A stretch of 64,000 nt of DNA from Myroides fluvii (GCF_009792295.1 NZ_CP039934.1:3120501-3184500), one strand, 5' to 3'; positions 43,332 through 52,347 are shown, counted from the first letter of the stretch. The notes: generated by a model not told the origin, from the letters alone. Numbers and translations: made by a program.

Positions 43332-45686
43332 ATGTCTACATTATTCTGTTCCTTTTTTTTCATTTTATTGTTGCTTGGAGGTAGATGCTATGGCCAATCG
43401 TTTACCATAGAAGGACAAGTGGTAAATACGAAAAATCAACCAATCGAATTTATGGATGTGTACCTTACCTATACCTCTGATTCTAATATGCCTCAGGTGT
43501 ATACGGATAGTTTGGGACGTTTTATTCTAAATGCCGAAAGGGGAATTTACACCTTAAAAATAGATCAGTTTGGAAAGGAACTTTGGATGAAAACGATTGA
43601 TTTAGTAAAAGATATAGATTTAGGTGTTTTAGCAATTGATAATGCTGTGCTATTGGAAGAAGTGACGATCAATGCGATTAAGAATTTTGTGAAGTATAAA
43701 GGTGATAAACTTCTTTTCGATATAGAAAACAGCCCTTTGGCTAAAGGATATAATGGATTAGAGGTTCTTCGGAGGAGTCCTAAACTTCAAATTAGCAGTG
43801 ATGGCTCCATACAATTGAGGAAAAAAGAAGTACAGGTTTTAGTAAATGGTCGAAAGGCTACGATGGGCCAAGAAGATTTGAATCACTATTTAGAGAGTTT
43901 GAGCTCTGAGGATATTAGAAGCATAGAGATTCAAGATGTAGCAGCGGCAGATGCAGAAGCTTCAAATAGCGGTGGAATAGTGAATATAGTACTAAAAAAA
44001 GAAATTTATGGTCTTAGAGGGATTGTAAAAACGAGTGGAACTTATTATAAACCAAGATATAATAATTTTTTTGGAGACATTAATTTAATCTACGGGCATG
44101 AAAAATGGAATGTCTATTTTACCTCAGGTGTTAGCAAAAATAGATCAAAAGGACTATACAACAATCAATTCGATTATAGCAATTCACGACGACAGCACCA
44201 ATATGGAATTTTTTTACAGGACAACAAATCGTACAATTTTAGAACAGGGATTGTGTTTTATCCGAATATAAAGCACGAGTTTGGCGGGGAGTTTTTCTTA
44301 AGGAATGGAAAAGACAGGTTGACAGATTATCAATTACTTAAAATTTACAATCCCACTTTAGCAATTGAGGGAGAAACTAATTCGTTAACCCATGATAAAA
44401 CAGCTATTTGGTACGTTACAATTAATTACAAGTATAGCATAGATACCCTTGGAAGTTACCTCAAGTTTATTGGCGATTATGGTAGTAATAGATTGAATCG
44501 TTATAATACGGGGAATATTATCTATGCTCTAGGTCAGGTGGGAGACAGCAATTTTTTGTTCGATACGAAGGCTCCATCCATTTACTATACAGGGCAAGTT
44601 GACTGGTTACAAAAGTTGAAATCAAATTGGCAACTGTTTTCAGGTGTTAAATTCAATCGAATAGCACGCAGTAATGAATTGAATAGTTCAGAAAAGAGGG
44701 ACCAAGATTGGCAATTGATGCCAAAGGGTATTGAAGATTTTAAAAACACAGAAAATATTGTTGCGTTTTATACCTCAATAGAGAAATCGATTACTAAACA
44801 CAATTATTTAAAAGTTGGTCTAAGAGGAGAATTTACATCAGTAACAGGGATAAATAAGATAAACAATGAAGATGTTAAGGTGAGTTACGTTGATTTATTT
44901 CCCTCTCTTTTCTATAAGTATAGTATAGATAATAAACGTTTTTTGTCGTTATCCTATCGTCGAAGTATTAATCGACCTTCATTCAGAGATTTAAACCCCT
45001 TTGTTATAAAACAGAGTGATTTTTTATTTCAAAAGGGAAATCCAGATCTAACTCCACAATATAATCAACGAATCGATCTTACATATGGAACAAGTAAAAA
45101 TGAATTTTCTCTGTTTACTAGATTTTCAAAAGACCTTATACAACAAGTATATTTTGTAAAAGACAGTACTAATTATGTGCAACCACTGAATTTTGGTAAA
45201 GAATACAATAGTGGCATTGATCATACCTATTCAGGAAATATCACTAAATGGCTCTATGTAAATGTTTCGTCAGGGGTGTATTATTATAGTTTTAAATCAA
45301 GTGAATTAAAAAAATCTCGCCCAACATGCTATAACTATATCTATTTACAAGCTACGCTTCCTAAAAGTTACCTAATTGAATTATTTAGTAACTATGATTA
45401 CCAATCACAGTATAGAAACATACTGGGGGCTTATCAATATGGATTAGATGTGACTGTTCAGAAAAAGATGGTAGGTGATCAGTTAATTGCTAAACTTTAT
45501 ATCACAGATTTATTAAATACGCGTAGAGATAAAAATCGTTCTACTTATACTGATTTTACGTTTGATTTTTATCAGAAACGATTAACAAGAGGAGTTACGT
45601 TTTCTATCCAATACACTTTTAATAATCAAGGTAAAACGAAATACTCCAATGTGCAATCTGACAATCAAAGTAGAAACAGACTATGA
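43332..45686 (+). CDS. outer-membrane beta-barrel protein 2 (CarboxypepD_reg + OMP_b-brl_3)
   Basis: 784 residues from ATG 43332 (MSTLFCSFFFILLLLGGRCYGQS signal peptide); the frame opens at 43269 but the extension lacks sense. Same layout as barrel 1: FTIEGQVVNTKNQPIEFMDVYLTYTSDSNMPQVYTDSLGRF, plug GYNGLEVLRRSPKLQISSDGSIQLRKKEVQVLVNGRKATMGQEDL ... NSGGIVNIVLKKE, then a barrel with INRPSFRDLNPFVIKQSDFLFQKGNPDLTPQYNQR. It is a diverged paralogue, about half identical in the N-terminal domain and less in the barrel. Confidence 0.88.
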   Translation: MSTLFCSFFFILLLLGGRCYGQSFTIEGQVVNTKNQPIEFMDVYLTYTSDSNMPQVYTDSLGRFILNAERGIYTLKIDQFGKELWMKTIDLVKDIDLGVLAIDNAVLLEEVTINAIKNFVKYKGDKLLFDIENSPLAKGYNGLEVLRRSPKLQISSDGSIQLRKKEVQVLVNGRKATMGQEDLNHYLESLSSEDIRSIEIQDVAAADAEASNSGGIVNIVLKKEIYGLRGIVKTSGTYYKPRYNNFFGDINLIYGHEKWNVYFTSGVSKNRSKGLYNNQFDYSNSRRQHQYGIFLQDNKSYNFRTGIVFYPNIKHEFGGEFFLRNGKDRLTDYQLLKIYNPTLAIEGETNSLTHDKTAIWYVTINYKYSIDTLGSYLKFIGDYGSNRLNRYNTGNIIYALGQVGDSNFLFDTKAPSIYYTGQVDWLQKLKSNWQLFSGVKFNRIARSNELNSSEKRDQDWQLMPKGIEDFKNTENIVAFYTSIEKSITKHNYLKVGLRGEFTSVTGINKINNEDVKVSYVDLFPSLFYKYSIDNKRFLSLSYRRSINRPSFRDLNPFVIKQSDFLFQKGNPDLTPQYNQRIDLTYGTSKNEFSLFTRFSKDLIQQVYFVKDSTNYVQPLNFGKEYNSGIDHTYSGNITKWLYVNVSSGVYYYSFKSSELKKSRPTCYNYIYLQATLPKSYLIELFSNYDYQSQYRNILGAYQYGLDVTVQKKMVGDQLIAKLYITDLLNTRRDKNRSTYTDFTFDFYQKRLTRGVTFSIQYTFNNQGKTKYSNVQSDNQSRNRL

Positions 45687-45789
45687 TATAGTAAAGCCGA
45701 AAATCCTTAATAGAGTAGGTTTAATTGAAAGTTTAGGAATTATGAAGAATTTTACAAGAAAAACATACCCTAAACTTCTGTTTTTTTTG

Positions 45790-45843
45790 TAAAAACTACC
45801 CTTAGGTGTAGCGGCTAGGAAATCTAATTCACTTAATTTAGAT
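45790..45843 (+). promoter_or_regulatory. conserved 54-bp upstream block, copy 3
   Basis: Same block with two substitutions: CTACCCTTAGGTGTAG at 45796-45811 and GCGGCT for GCAGCT. Continues into the 514-bp identity with copy 1. Confidence 0.65.
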
Positions 45844-46327
45844 AAAATAAATCATAATAAATTGACAATCATTTACTTATGTTTGATTTTTATATGTTGA
45901 TTGAAAAATAGTTCTATTATGTATAAAATACTCCTTAATTACTTTTTTATACTATTGCTTTTAGGTGATGGTGTGAGTTATAGTCAATCCTTTCGTATAG
46001 TAGGACAGGTAGTCAATGCAACGACTCAGCCGGTTGAATTCATGGATGTCTATCTCACTACTAGCACAGCATCCAATATGCCTCATACCTATACCGATAG
46101 TTTAGGGAATTTTACGTTACAAGCTGTAAGGGGAAGCTATACGTTGACACTCGCTGAATTTGGCAAAGAGAAATACAGTCAAGTTATCACGTTAACCCAA
46201 GATCTCAACTTAGGGCAACTCACAGTAGATGAAGGTGTAATGTTAGACAGTATTACCATTACAGCCAAGAAAAAGCTGATTGAACGCAAAGTCGATCGCT
46301 TGGTTTTTCACGTGGAGAATTCTGTTG
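45814..46327 (+). repeat. 514-bp direct repeat, copy 2
   Basis: Identical to 40658-41171. Contains the leader, start codon and about 136 codons of beta-barrel gene 3. Suggests recent gene conversion or duplication. Confidence 0.9.
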
Positions 46328-48327
46328 TATCTCAAGGAGGGAATGTTTTAGATGTTTTGAATATAGCCCCAAATATTAGTGTTAGAAATAATCAAATTAT
46401 AATAATAGGTAAAAGCGAGTTGTCTGTAATGATTAACAATAAAATGTTGAAATTGTCTGGAGATGATCTCCTGGGGTATTTGAAAAATATAAAATCAGAA
46501 GACATCTCAACGATTGAAGTTATAACTAATCCACCCGCAAATTACGAAGCTGAAGGTAATAGTGGTATCATCAATATTAATTTAAAAAGAGAAACACAAA
46601 AGGATTGGTATGTAGATCTAGGTGCGTTTTTTAAGCAATCTAAATACAGCCAAGTAGGGCAAACGCTAATAGTAGCTTATACTAAAAAAGCAATTTCTTT
46701 CTATGGAAGTATCAATCATAATGATGGATTATATTTTAATAGAACGGAAGACACGACGATTTATTATAGCGATAAAATGTATCGTTCTTTAAGTGAAATG
46801 AAGTATGATTATCGAGCTAATAATGCTATAAACCTAGGTTTAGATTATGAATTAAATAAAAAGACTACAATTGGTATTCAATATTTAGTTACCGATAACA
46901 CAATTAAAGGAGAGGAGAAAAATGACACCTATATAGAGAATGAAGAAAAATATCTTTTGCAAACGCTATCTACAACTAATATCGAAAAACGCAATGGGAG
47001 TTTAAATTTTTACTCTACTTATAAAATAGACTCCATAGGTAGTAAAGCAATGTTAAATGTTGATTATTTCAATTACAGTAGTAATAATTCACGATCTTTT
47101 ATAACCAAACAGTATGATGATTTTATCCATTATGTTTCTGGAAATGATTATCAAGCAGAAAATGGGAGTAAGCAGGATATTAAAAACTATGCTACTCAAC
47201 TTGATATAGAACAAAAACTAAATGGAGTAGATATTTCTTACGGCGCAAAGTTTTCTCATACTCAAAATAATAGTCAAAGTAGATTTCAAGCGTTGAATTC
47301 AGAAATGTTGGCTTTAAAAGATGGAACAAATGATGGAACAAATGATGATTTTACTTATGCTGAATCCATAGCAGCTGTCTATATCTCAGGAAGCAAAAAG
47401 ATAGGAAAACATTTAGAAATTACGGCAGGATTACGCGTGGAACGCACAAATACAAAAGGAAATTCTACTACACTGAGTCAGACGAATAACAACCTGTATA
47501 CTAAATTATTTCCAACGGTTTACTTCATGTATAAATTAAATGAGTTCCATGCTTTTAGCCTAAATTATGGTAGACGAATTAATAGACCCTCTTATTCTAT
47601 TTTAAATCCCTTTGTTCGGTATATTAATCAAACGACGACATCCGAAGGAAATCCCTTTTTACAACCGTATCAAACAGATAATTATGAGCTCAATTATAAT
47701 TATAAAAACAATTGGAATACAACAGTTTATCTAAGTACTTCCAACAATATATTTAATCAAGTCAATTATATCACCAACGACAACATTAATTCTATAACAA
47801 AATATGAGAATTTTTATAATCAATTCACATGGGGAATTACTGAAAACTATAGATTTAATCCCTTCCATTTTATGGAAAGTGTTCTTGCAGCAACTATTTA
47901 TAACAAACAAATAAAATCTTCTTTACCCCAAACTTTACAATCCTATCAAAGTTGGAGTGCTTTTTTTCAATTGGGAAATGAAATCTTTCTCACCAAAAAT
48001 AAAAACTGGGTAATAGTTATGAATTATTGGGCTCAATTGTCTGAATATGAAAGTATATATAAAAGAAAAGCGCTGTCTTCATTTGATGTTGGTTTTAAAG
48101 CAGTGTTTCTAAACCAAAGCTTAGTGCTGTCTATGTATGGAGCGGACTTATTGCGGACAGCAAAAATGGATAATGTGTCAAATTTTAATGGGATTGTTAA
48201 TCATGCTAAGAATTATGAAGATAGACAGTTTATAAGAATTGCTGTAAACTATACGCTAGGTAAAAGTTCCTTTAGAAGCAATGAAAATAAACCGAGTAAC
48301 GAGGAGGAAAAAAACAGATCAAATTGA
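45919..48327 (+). CDS. outer-membrane beta-barrel protein 3 (CarboxypepD_reg + OMP_b-brl_3)
   Basis: 802 residues from ATG 45919. Residues 1 to about 136 are identical to barrel 1; after FHVENSV the sequence switches to VSQGGNVLDVLNIAPNISVRNNQIIIIGKSELSVMINNK and a different barrel. Contains a tandem 12-bp repeat coding DGTNDGTN (47320-47343). Ends NKPSNEEEKNRSN, like the EEEKGRVN tail of barrel 1. Followed after 80 nt by the RiPP precursor gene, with the palindrome TTTGTTGCAACAAA (48335-48348) between them. Confidence 0.88.
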   Translation: MYKILLNYFFILLLLGDGVSYSQSFRIVGQVVNATTQPVEFMDVYLTTSTASNMPHTYTDSLGNFTLQAVRGSYTLTLAEFGKEKYSQVITLTQDLNLGQLTVDEGVMLDSITITAKKKLIERKVDRLVFHVENSVVSQGGNVLDVLNIAPNISVRNNQIIIIGKSELSVMINNKMLKLSGDDLLGYLKNIKSEDISTIEVITNPPANYEAEGNSGIININLKRETQKDWYVDLGAFFKQSKYSQVGQTLIVAYTKKAISFYGSINHNDGLYFNRTEDTTIYYSDKMYRSLSEMKYDYRANNAINLGLDYELNKKTTIGIQYLVTDNTIKGEEKNDTYIENEEKYLLQTLSTTNIEKRNGSLNFYSTYKIDSIGSKAMLNVDYFNYSSNNSRSFITKQYDDFIHYVSGNDYQAENGSKQDIKNYATQLDIEQKLNGVDISYGAKFSHTQNNSQSRFQALNSEMLALKDGTNDGTNDDFTYAESIAAVYISGSKKIGKHLEITAGLRVERTNTKGNSTTLSQTNNNLYTKLFPTVYFMYKLNEFHAFSLNYGRRINRPSYSILNPFVRYINQTTTSEGNPFLQPYQTDNYELNYNYKNNWNTTVYLSTSNNIFNQVNYITNDNINSITKYENFYNQFTWGITENYRFNPFHFMESVLAATIYNKQIKSSLPQTLQSYQSWSAFFQLGNEIFLTKNKNWVIVMNYWAQLSEYESIYKRKALSSFDVGFKAVFLNQSLVLSMYGADLLRTAKMDNVSNFNGIVNHAKNYEDRQFIRIAVNYTLGKSSFRSNENKPSNEEEKNRSN

Positions 48328-48334
48328 ATAAAAT

Positions 48335-48348
48335 TTTGTTGCAACAAA
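48335..48348. promoter_or_regulatory. 14-bp perfect palindrome upstream of the peptide gene
   Basis: TTTGTTGCAACAAA lies 7 nt after the stop of barrel 3 and 59 nt before the precursor ATG. Could be an operator or a weak hairpin; no T-run follows. Confidence 0.4.
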
Positions 48349-48407
48349 GATGGAGGATGCCAAAAATCCATTTTTAAAAGAGTAGGTTAATATGTAATTT
48401 AATTAAA

Positions 48408-48560
48408 ATGAAGTTTAACAAAAAACAATCAGTGAAATCAAATCCTAAAATTCAAGAATTGTTGAATACAGATTTGATTAGAATTAAGGGAGGTGCAATA
48501 GGACCTCAGAATTTTTGTAATTCAACTTGCGTTGCTTGTACACCTGGTAATGCTGTGTAA
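48408..48560 (+). CDS. GG-leader RiPP precursor peptide (50 aa)
   Basis: Found by direct reading, too short for long-ORF calling. 50 residues: leader MKFNKKQSVKSNPKIQELLN then TDLIRIKGG (GG at 28-29), and a 21-residue core (30-50) with Cys37, Cys41 and Cys44 spaced CX3CX2C (FCNSTCVAC) and ending TPGNAV. The L...I..I.GG pattern is the double-Gly leader cut by C39 peptidases; the next two genes encode a radical SAM maturase and a C39 ABC exporter. Similar in plan to the GG-Bacteroidales radical-SAM precursor group (TIGR04149); membership not tested. Confidence 0.8.
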   Translation: MKFNKKQSVKSNPKIQELLNTDLIRIKGGAIGPQNFCNSTCVACTPGNAV

Positions 48561-48573
48561 GTTTTAATAATCA

Positions 48574-48600
48574 GGCGGTAATTTTACAGAAATTACCGCC
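48574..48600 (+). promoter_or_regulatory. stem-loop between precursor and maturase genes
   Basis: GGCGGTAATTT (48574-48584) and AAATTACCGCC (48590-48600) form a perfect 11-bp stem with a 5-nt loop 13 nt after the precursor stop. It lacks a T-run, so it may partially terminate or stabilise the precursor mRNA, giving more peptide than enzyme. Confidence 0.7.
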
Positions 48601-48654
48601 ATAATTTAAAGTTGATTGAGTTAAATCTTTTGTACAATTTAAAAATAATTCAAC

Positions 48655-50142
48655 ATGGAAAATCGAAATAGAAGAATCATCTTCAATCCCGCGTATGTGT
48701 TATTTCCTGATGAAGGACGAACCTTACTCTTAAGTAAAGAGACCCTTAGAATATCTTTATATTCTATTCCTGAAGTATTTACATTTATTCATCCTCTTTA
48801 TGCTGTTATTCTAAATTTTTTCACTGGAGATCAGAATTTTTATAAAACAATAAAAGCTATATCTGATTTTTTGAATATTGACGAAATAGTTGTGAATAAT
48901 TTTGTACTAAATATTATTGATAATAAAGAACAATTTTTTATTGAATTAGATAATACTATAATGTTTTTTCCAATAAACTGTTTAATAGATGTCAAAGAAG
49001 ATAAAACAAGAGCCAGATTAGATCATAATCTATTTAACTATGATAAATTGAATTTAATTCACAAAAGAACTGTGTTCCCTGTGGATATTACCTTAATGTT
49101 GACAACTGAATGTGCTACAGATTGTATCTATTGCTATGCTGATATAAGAAAGAAAATTAAATGTGATATAAGTTTTGAAAAGATTGTGGCATTAATTTAT
49201 GAGGCGAAACAACATAATTCTAGAAGCTTTGAAATAATTGGTGGAGAATTTTTGTATTACCCCAAATGGAAAGAGTTGCTTGTTGAATTAAAAAAGAATG
49301 GTTATAATTCTTTTTTATCAACTAAAGTGCCTATAACTCAAAAAATAGTTAATGATTTAAAAAGTATAGATGTAAAGGATATTCAAATCTCACTTGATTC
49401 TCAAAATAATGGTGTCCTTATTAAAACGCTTAAGGTTCACAAAAATTACCTTAATAAAATGAAGAATTCTTTAAAAAATATTGATGAAGCAGGGATTAAA
49501 ATATATATACACAGCATTATAAATAAATACAATGGACAATTGGATGATATACAAGAGATGTATTCTTTTATTAAAGAACTTAAAAATGTTCATTCTTGGA
49601 AACTTGATCCAGCTGGTCCTTCCATTTATTTAGATTATGAGTATTCTGAATTTAAACCTCACAAAGAAAAAATCGTTTCTATATATAATTATTTATCATC
49701 ATTGAATGAAAGCTGGATAAATATTTCTGGCTTAAAAGTGTCTGAATCGCAGAAAATAAGTTATGAACAAAAAAAAGAGAATTTCAAAAATAGAGGTATA
49801 TGTTCAGCTAATAATTCACAACTATTTATTCTTCCAGACGGTAATGTTACTATTTGTGAGGAACTGTATTGGAATAATCATTTTTTAATTGGAAATGTGA
49901 AGGAACAATCGATTCAAGAAATTTGGAATTCAACAAGTGCACTAGTATTAAAAAGCATTCCACAAGATGAATTAAAACCTGATAGTCCTTGTAAAACTTG
50001 TGAGGAATATGAGGAGTGTAAGCTTTCTATGAAGCAGATATGTTGGAGAGAGACTGTTAAAGCATATGGAGAGGATAAATGGTATTATCCAGATGTAAAA
50101 TGCCCAAAAGCACCTAAACCATTTTTTGATCTTGATTTTTAG
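48655..50142 (+). CDS. radical SAM/SPASM peptide maturase
   Basis: 495 residues. Residues 1 to about 135 form an N-terminal domain that could bind the leader. The radical SAM cluster motif is CATDCIYC (Cys153, 157, 160; CX3CX2C) in ITLMLTTECATDCIYCYAD, followed by IIGGEFLYY (the GGE motif). The C-terminal SPASM-like region (about 380-485) has many Cys: GICSANNSQLFILPDGNVTICEE, SPCKTCEEYEECKLSMKQICW, KCPKAP. Such enzymes form thioether or C-C crosslinks in peptides. Its likely substrate is the adjacent precursor. Three nt before the exporter gene. Confidence 0.9.
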   Translation: MENRNRRIIFNPAYVLFPDEGRTLLLSKETLRISLYSIPEVFTFIHPLYAVILNFFTGDQNFYKTIKAISDFLNIDEIVVNNFVLNIIDNKEQFFIELDNTIMFFPINCLIDVKEDKTRARLDHNLFNYDKLNLIHKRTVFPVDITLMLTTECATDCIYCYADIRKKIKCDISFEKIVALIYEAKQHNSRSFEIIGGEFLYYPKWKELLVELKKNGYNSFLSTKVPITQKIVNDLKSIDVKDIQISLDSQNNGVLIKTLKVHKNYLNKMKNSLKNIDEAGIKIYIHSIINKYNGQLDDIQEMYSFIKELKNVHSWKLDPAGPSIYLDYEYSEFKPHKEKIVSIYNYLSSLNESWINISGLKVSESQKISYEQKKENFKNRGICSANNSQLFILPDGNVTICEELYWNNHFLIGNVKEQSIQEIWNSTSALVLKSIPQDELKPDSPCKTCEEYEECKLSMKQICWRETVKAYGEDKWYYPDVKCPKAPKPFFDLDF

Positions 50143-50145
50143 TCC

Positions 50146-52347
50146 ATGAATTTCACCCCCCAACACGACCAAATGGATTGCGGTCCCGCTTGTTTGGCGA
50201 TGATAGCTGAGTATTACGGCAAAGAAGTTGATATACAATACATCCGAGAACAGTGTTTCATTTCGAGAGAAGGAGTTTCCTTATTGGGGATTAGTTTGGC
50301 TGCCGAGAAAATAGGATTAAAAACAAAGGCAGTAAAAATTAAAGTACAAGAGATAGAACAAGCATTGCTACCTTGTATCTTACATTGGAATCAAAATCAC
50401 TTTGTTGTGCTCTATAAAATTTCGACTACTTTATTTTCCAAACAAAGAAAATATAAAATTGCAGATCCAGGCTATGGATTGATTGCCTTATCCCAAGAGA
50501 AATTTGAAAAATCGTGGTTAGCTGATGGAGAGCGAGGGGTTACTTTGCTATTGACACCGACAAAATCCTTTTCCGATCAGTCTATACCCAAACCCCAAAA
50601 GCAAACGGTTCACTATTTGCTCAACTACCTCAAACCCTTTCGCAAACAAGTGCTACAATTAATAGGATTGTTACTTTTAGGTACCTTGACGATGTTGTTT
50701 TTTCCCTTTTTAACGCAACAGCTTATAGATGAAGGAGTCAATAAATCTAATTTATCTGTTATAACGTATGTATTGATGGCTCAACTTGCCTTTTTTCTGG
50801 GTAATATTGTGTTTAGTGTAGGTAGAAATTGGATTATGTTGATCATGGGAACCAAAATCAACATTCAAATTATTTCTGATTTTTTAAAGAAATTATTGCA
50901 ATTACCCATTGCGTTTTTTGATACCAAATTGATGGGCGATTTTAATCAACGTATTCAAGATCACGAGAGGATTGAACAGTTTTTAACTTCAGATAGTTTG
51001 CTTACCGTATTTTCAATGCTTACCTTTTCTGTTTTTTTTGGTGTATTGTGGTATTACGATATCCAGATTCTAATGGTGTATATGAGTCTAACGCTTCTTT
51101 CTATTGGTTGGTCTTTGTATTGGCTGAAAAAAAGAAAAATGTTAGACTATTTTCGCTTTCAACAGCGCAGTGAAAATCAAGAAGCAATTTATGAAATGAT
51201 TCATGGTGTTTCAGAAATGAAATTAAATCAATTGGAAGAGACCAAGCGAATAGAGTGGGAAGCAATACAGCAAAAACTTTTTGTTATTAATAGAAGGATT
51301 TTAAAAGTAGATCAATTGCAACTCTCTGGATTTGAATGTATCAATCAATTGAAAAATATCGTTGTAACCTTTCTTGCGGCTTATTTAGTGGTGCATCAAA
51401 AAATGTCCTTAGGTGCTTTACTAAGTGTTTCTTATATCATCGGTCAGATGAATAGTCCCATAAATCAACTCATCTCTTTTTTTCGATCACTCCAAGATGC
51501 AAAGTTGAGTTTAACTCGATTAAATGAAGTACAACAGCATCCCATCGAGGAGCAAGAGTCCTTAAAACCATTAACTGTTACAAAAGAGAAACAAGAAAAC
51601 GTTGCAACTCGTGGGATTCATTTAAACAACGTATCTTTTCAATATGAAGGCCCCAAATCGCCTTATGTGTTAAAAAATCTTCATTTGTTCTTTCCAGAAG
51701 GTAAGGTCACTGCTATTGTAGGGGCTAGTGGAAGTGGTAAAACAACACTGATGAAGTTGCTTTTGCGATTTTATGAACCCACTCAAGGGAGTATTCAGTA
51801 TAATACAGAAGACCTATCAACCTTATCGCCAAAAAGCATCAGAGAAAATGCAGGGGTAGTCATGCAAGACGGCTATATTTTTTCGGATACCATTGCACGA
51901 AATATTGCAACAAGTGATCCAGCATTTAGCGAATCCAAATTAGCTTACGCTGCTCAAATAGCCAATATAGAATCATTTATATCTGAATTGCCTTTGGGAT
52001 ATCAAACCAAAATTGGTGCCGTGGGCAATGGTATTTCAGGAGGACAGAAGCAACGCCTTTTAATTGCACGTGCAGTCTATAAAAATCCACAGTACCTCTT
52101 CTTTGATGAGGCGACTTCAGCTTTGGATGCGGAAAATGAAAAAGTCATTCACGATAATCTACAGGCTTTTTTTAAAGGAAAAACCGTATTGATTATTGCC
52201 CATCGATTATCCACTGTAAAAAAAGCGGATCACATCGTCGTGTTGAAACACGGACAATGCATAGAAGAAGGAAACCACCAAACCTTAGCCGCTAAAAAAG
52301 GAGCATACTACAACCTAGTGAAAAATCAACTAGAATTAGGGAGTTGA
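50146..52347 (+). CDS. C39-peptidase-containing ABC exporter
   Basis: 733 residues. N-terminal C39 peptidase: QMDCGPACLAMIAEYYG with catalytic Cys12, His85 (NQNHFVVLY) and Asp107 (ADPGYG). Six-helix membrane domain (about 165-440). ATPase: Walker A GASGSGKTT, signature ISGGQKQR, Walker B LFFDEATSALD, His in IIAHRLS. It should cut the precursor after Gly-Gly and export the core across the inner membrane. No HlyD-type adaptor or TolC is encoded nearby, so periplasmic delivery or use of distant partners is likely. Confidence 0.95.
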   Translation: MNFTPQHDQMDCGPACLAMIAEYYGKEVDIQYIREQCFISREGVSLLGISLAAEKIGLKTKAVKIKVQEIEQALLPCILHWNQNHFVVLYKISTTLFSKQRKYKIADPGYGLIALSQEKFEKSWLADGERGVTLLLTPTKSFSDQSIPKPQKQTVHYLLNYLKPFRKQVLQLIGLLLLGTLTMLFFPFLTQQLIDEGVNKSNLSVITYVLMAQLAFFLGNIVFSVGRNWIMLIMGTKINIQIISDFLKKLLQLPIAFFDTKLMGDFNQRIQDHERIEQFLTSDSLLTVFSMLTFSVFFGVLWYYDIQILMVYMSLTLLSIGWSLYWLKKRKMLDYFRFQQRSENQEAIYEMIHGVSEMKLNQLEETKRIEWEAIQQKLFVINRRILKVDQLQLSGFECINQLKNIVVTFLAAYLVVHQKMSLGALLSVSYIIGQMNSPINQLISFFRSLQDAKLSLTRLNEVQQHPIEEQESLKPLTVTKEKQENVATRGIHLNNVSFQYEGPKSPYVLKNLHLFFPEGKVTAIVGASGSGKTTLMKLLLRFYEPTQGSIQYNTEDLSTLSPKSIRENAGVVMQDGYIFSDTIARNIATSDPAFSESKLAYAAQIANIESFISELPLGYQTKIGAVGNGISGGQKQRLLIARAVYKNPQYLFFDEATSALDAENEKVIHDNLQAFFKGKTVLIIAHRLSTVKKADHIVVLKHGQCIEEGNHQTLAAKKGAYYNLVKNQLELGS

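Noticed and set aside
40763..48327. Idea that the three barrel genes are SusC-type nutrient receptors
   Set aside because: They are about 800 residues rather than about 1000, have the CarboxypepD_reg/OMP_b-brl_3 layout, and no SusD-like lipoprotein gene accompanies them.
48408..52347. Grasp-with-spasm or lanthipeptide assignment for the RiPP operon
   Set aside because: No ATP-grasp ligase, LanB/LanC or LanM-type gene is present, and the precursor core has Cys but few Ser/Thr in lanthipeptide arrangement.
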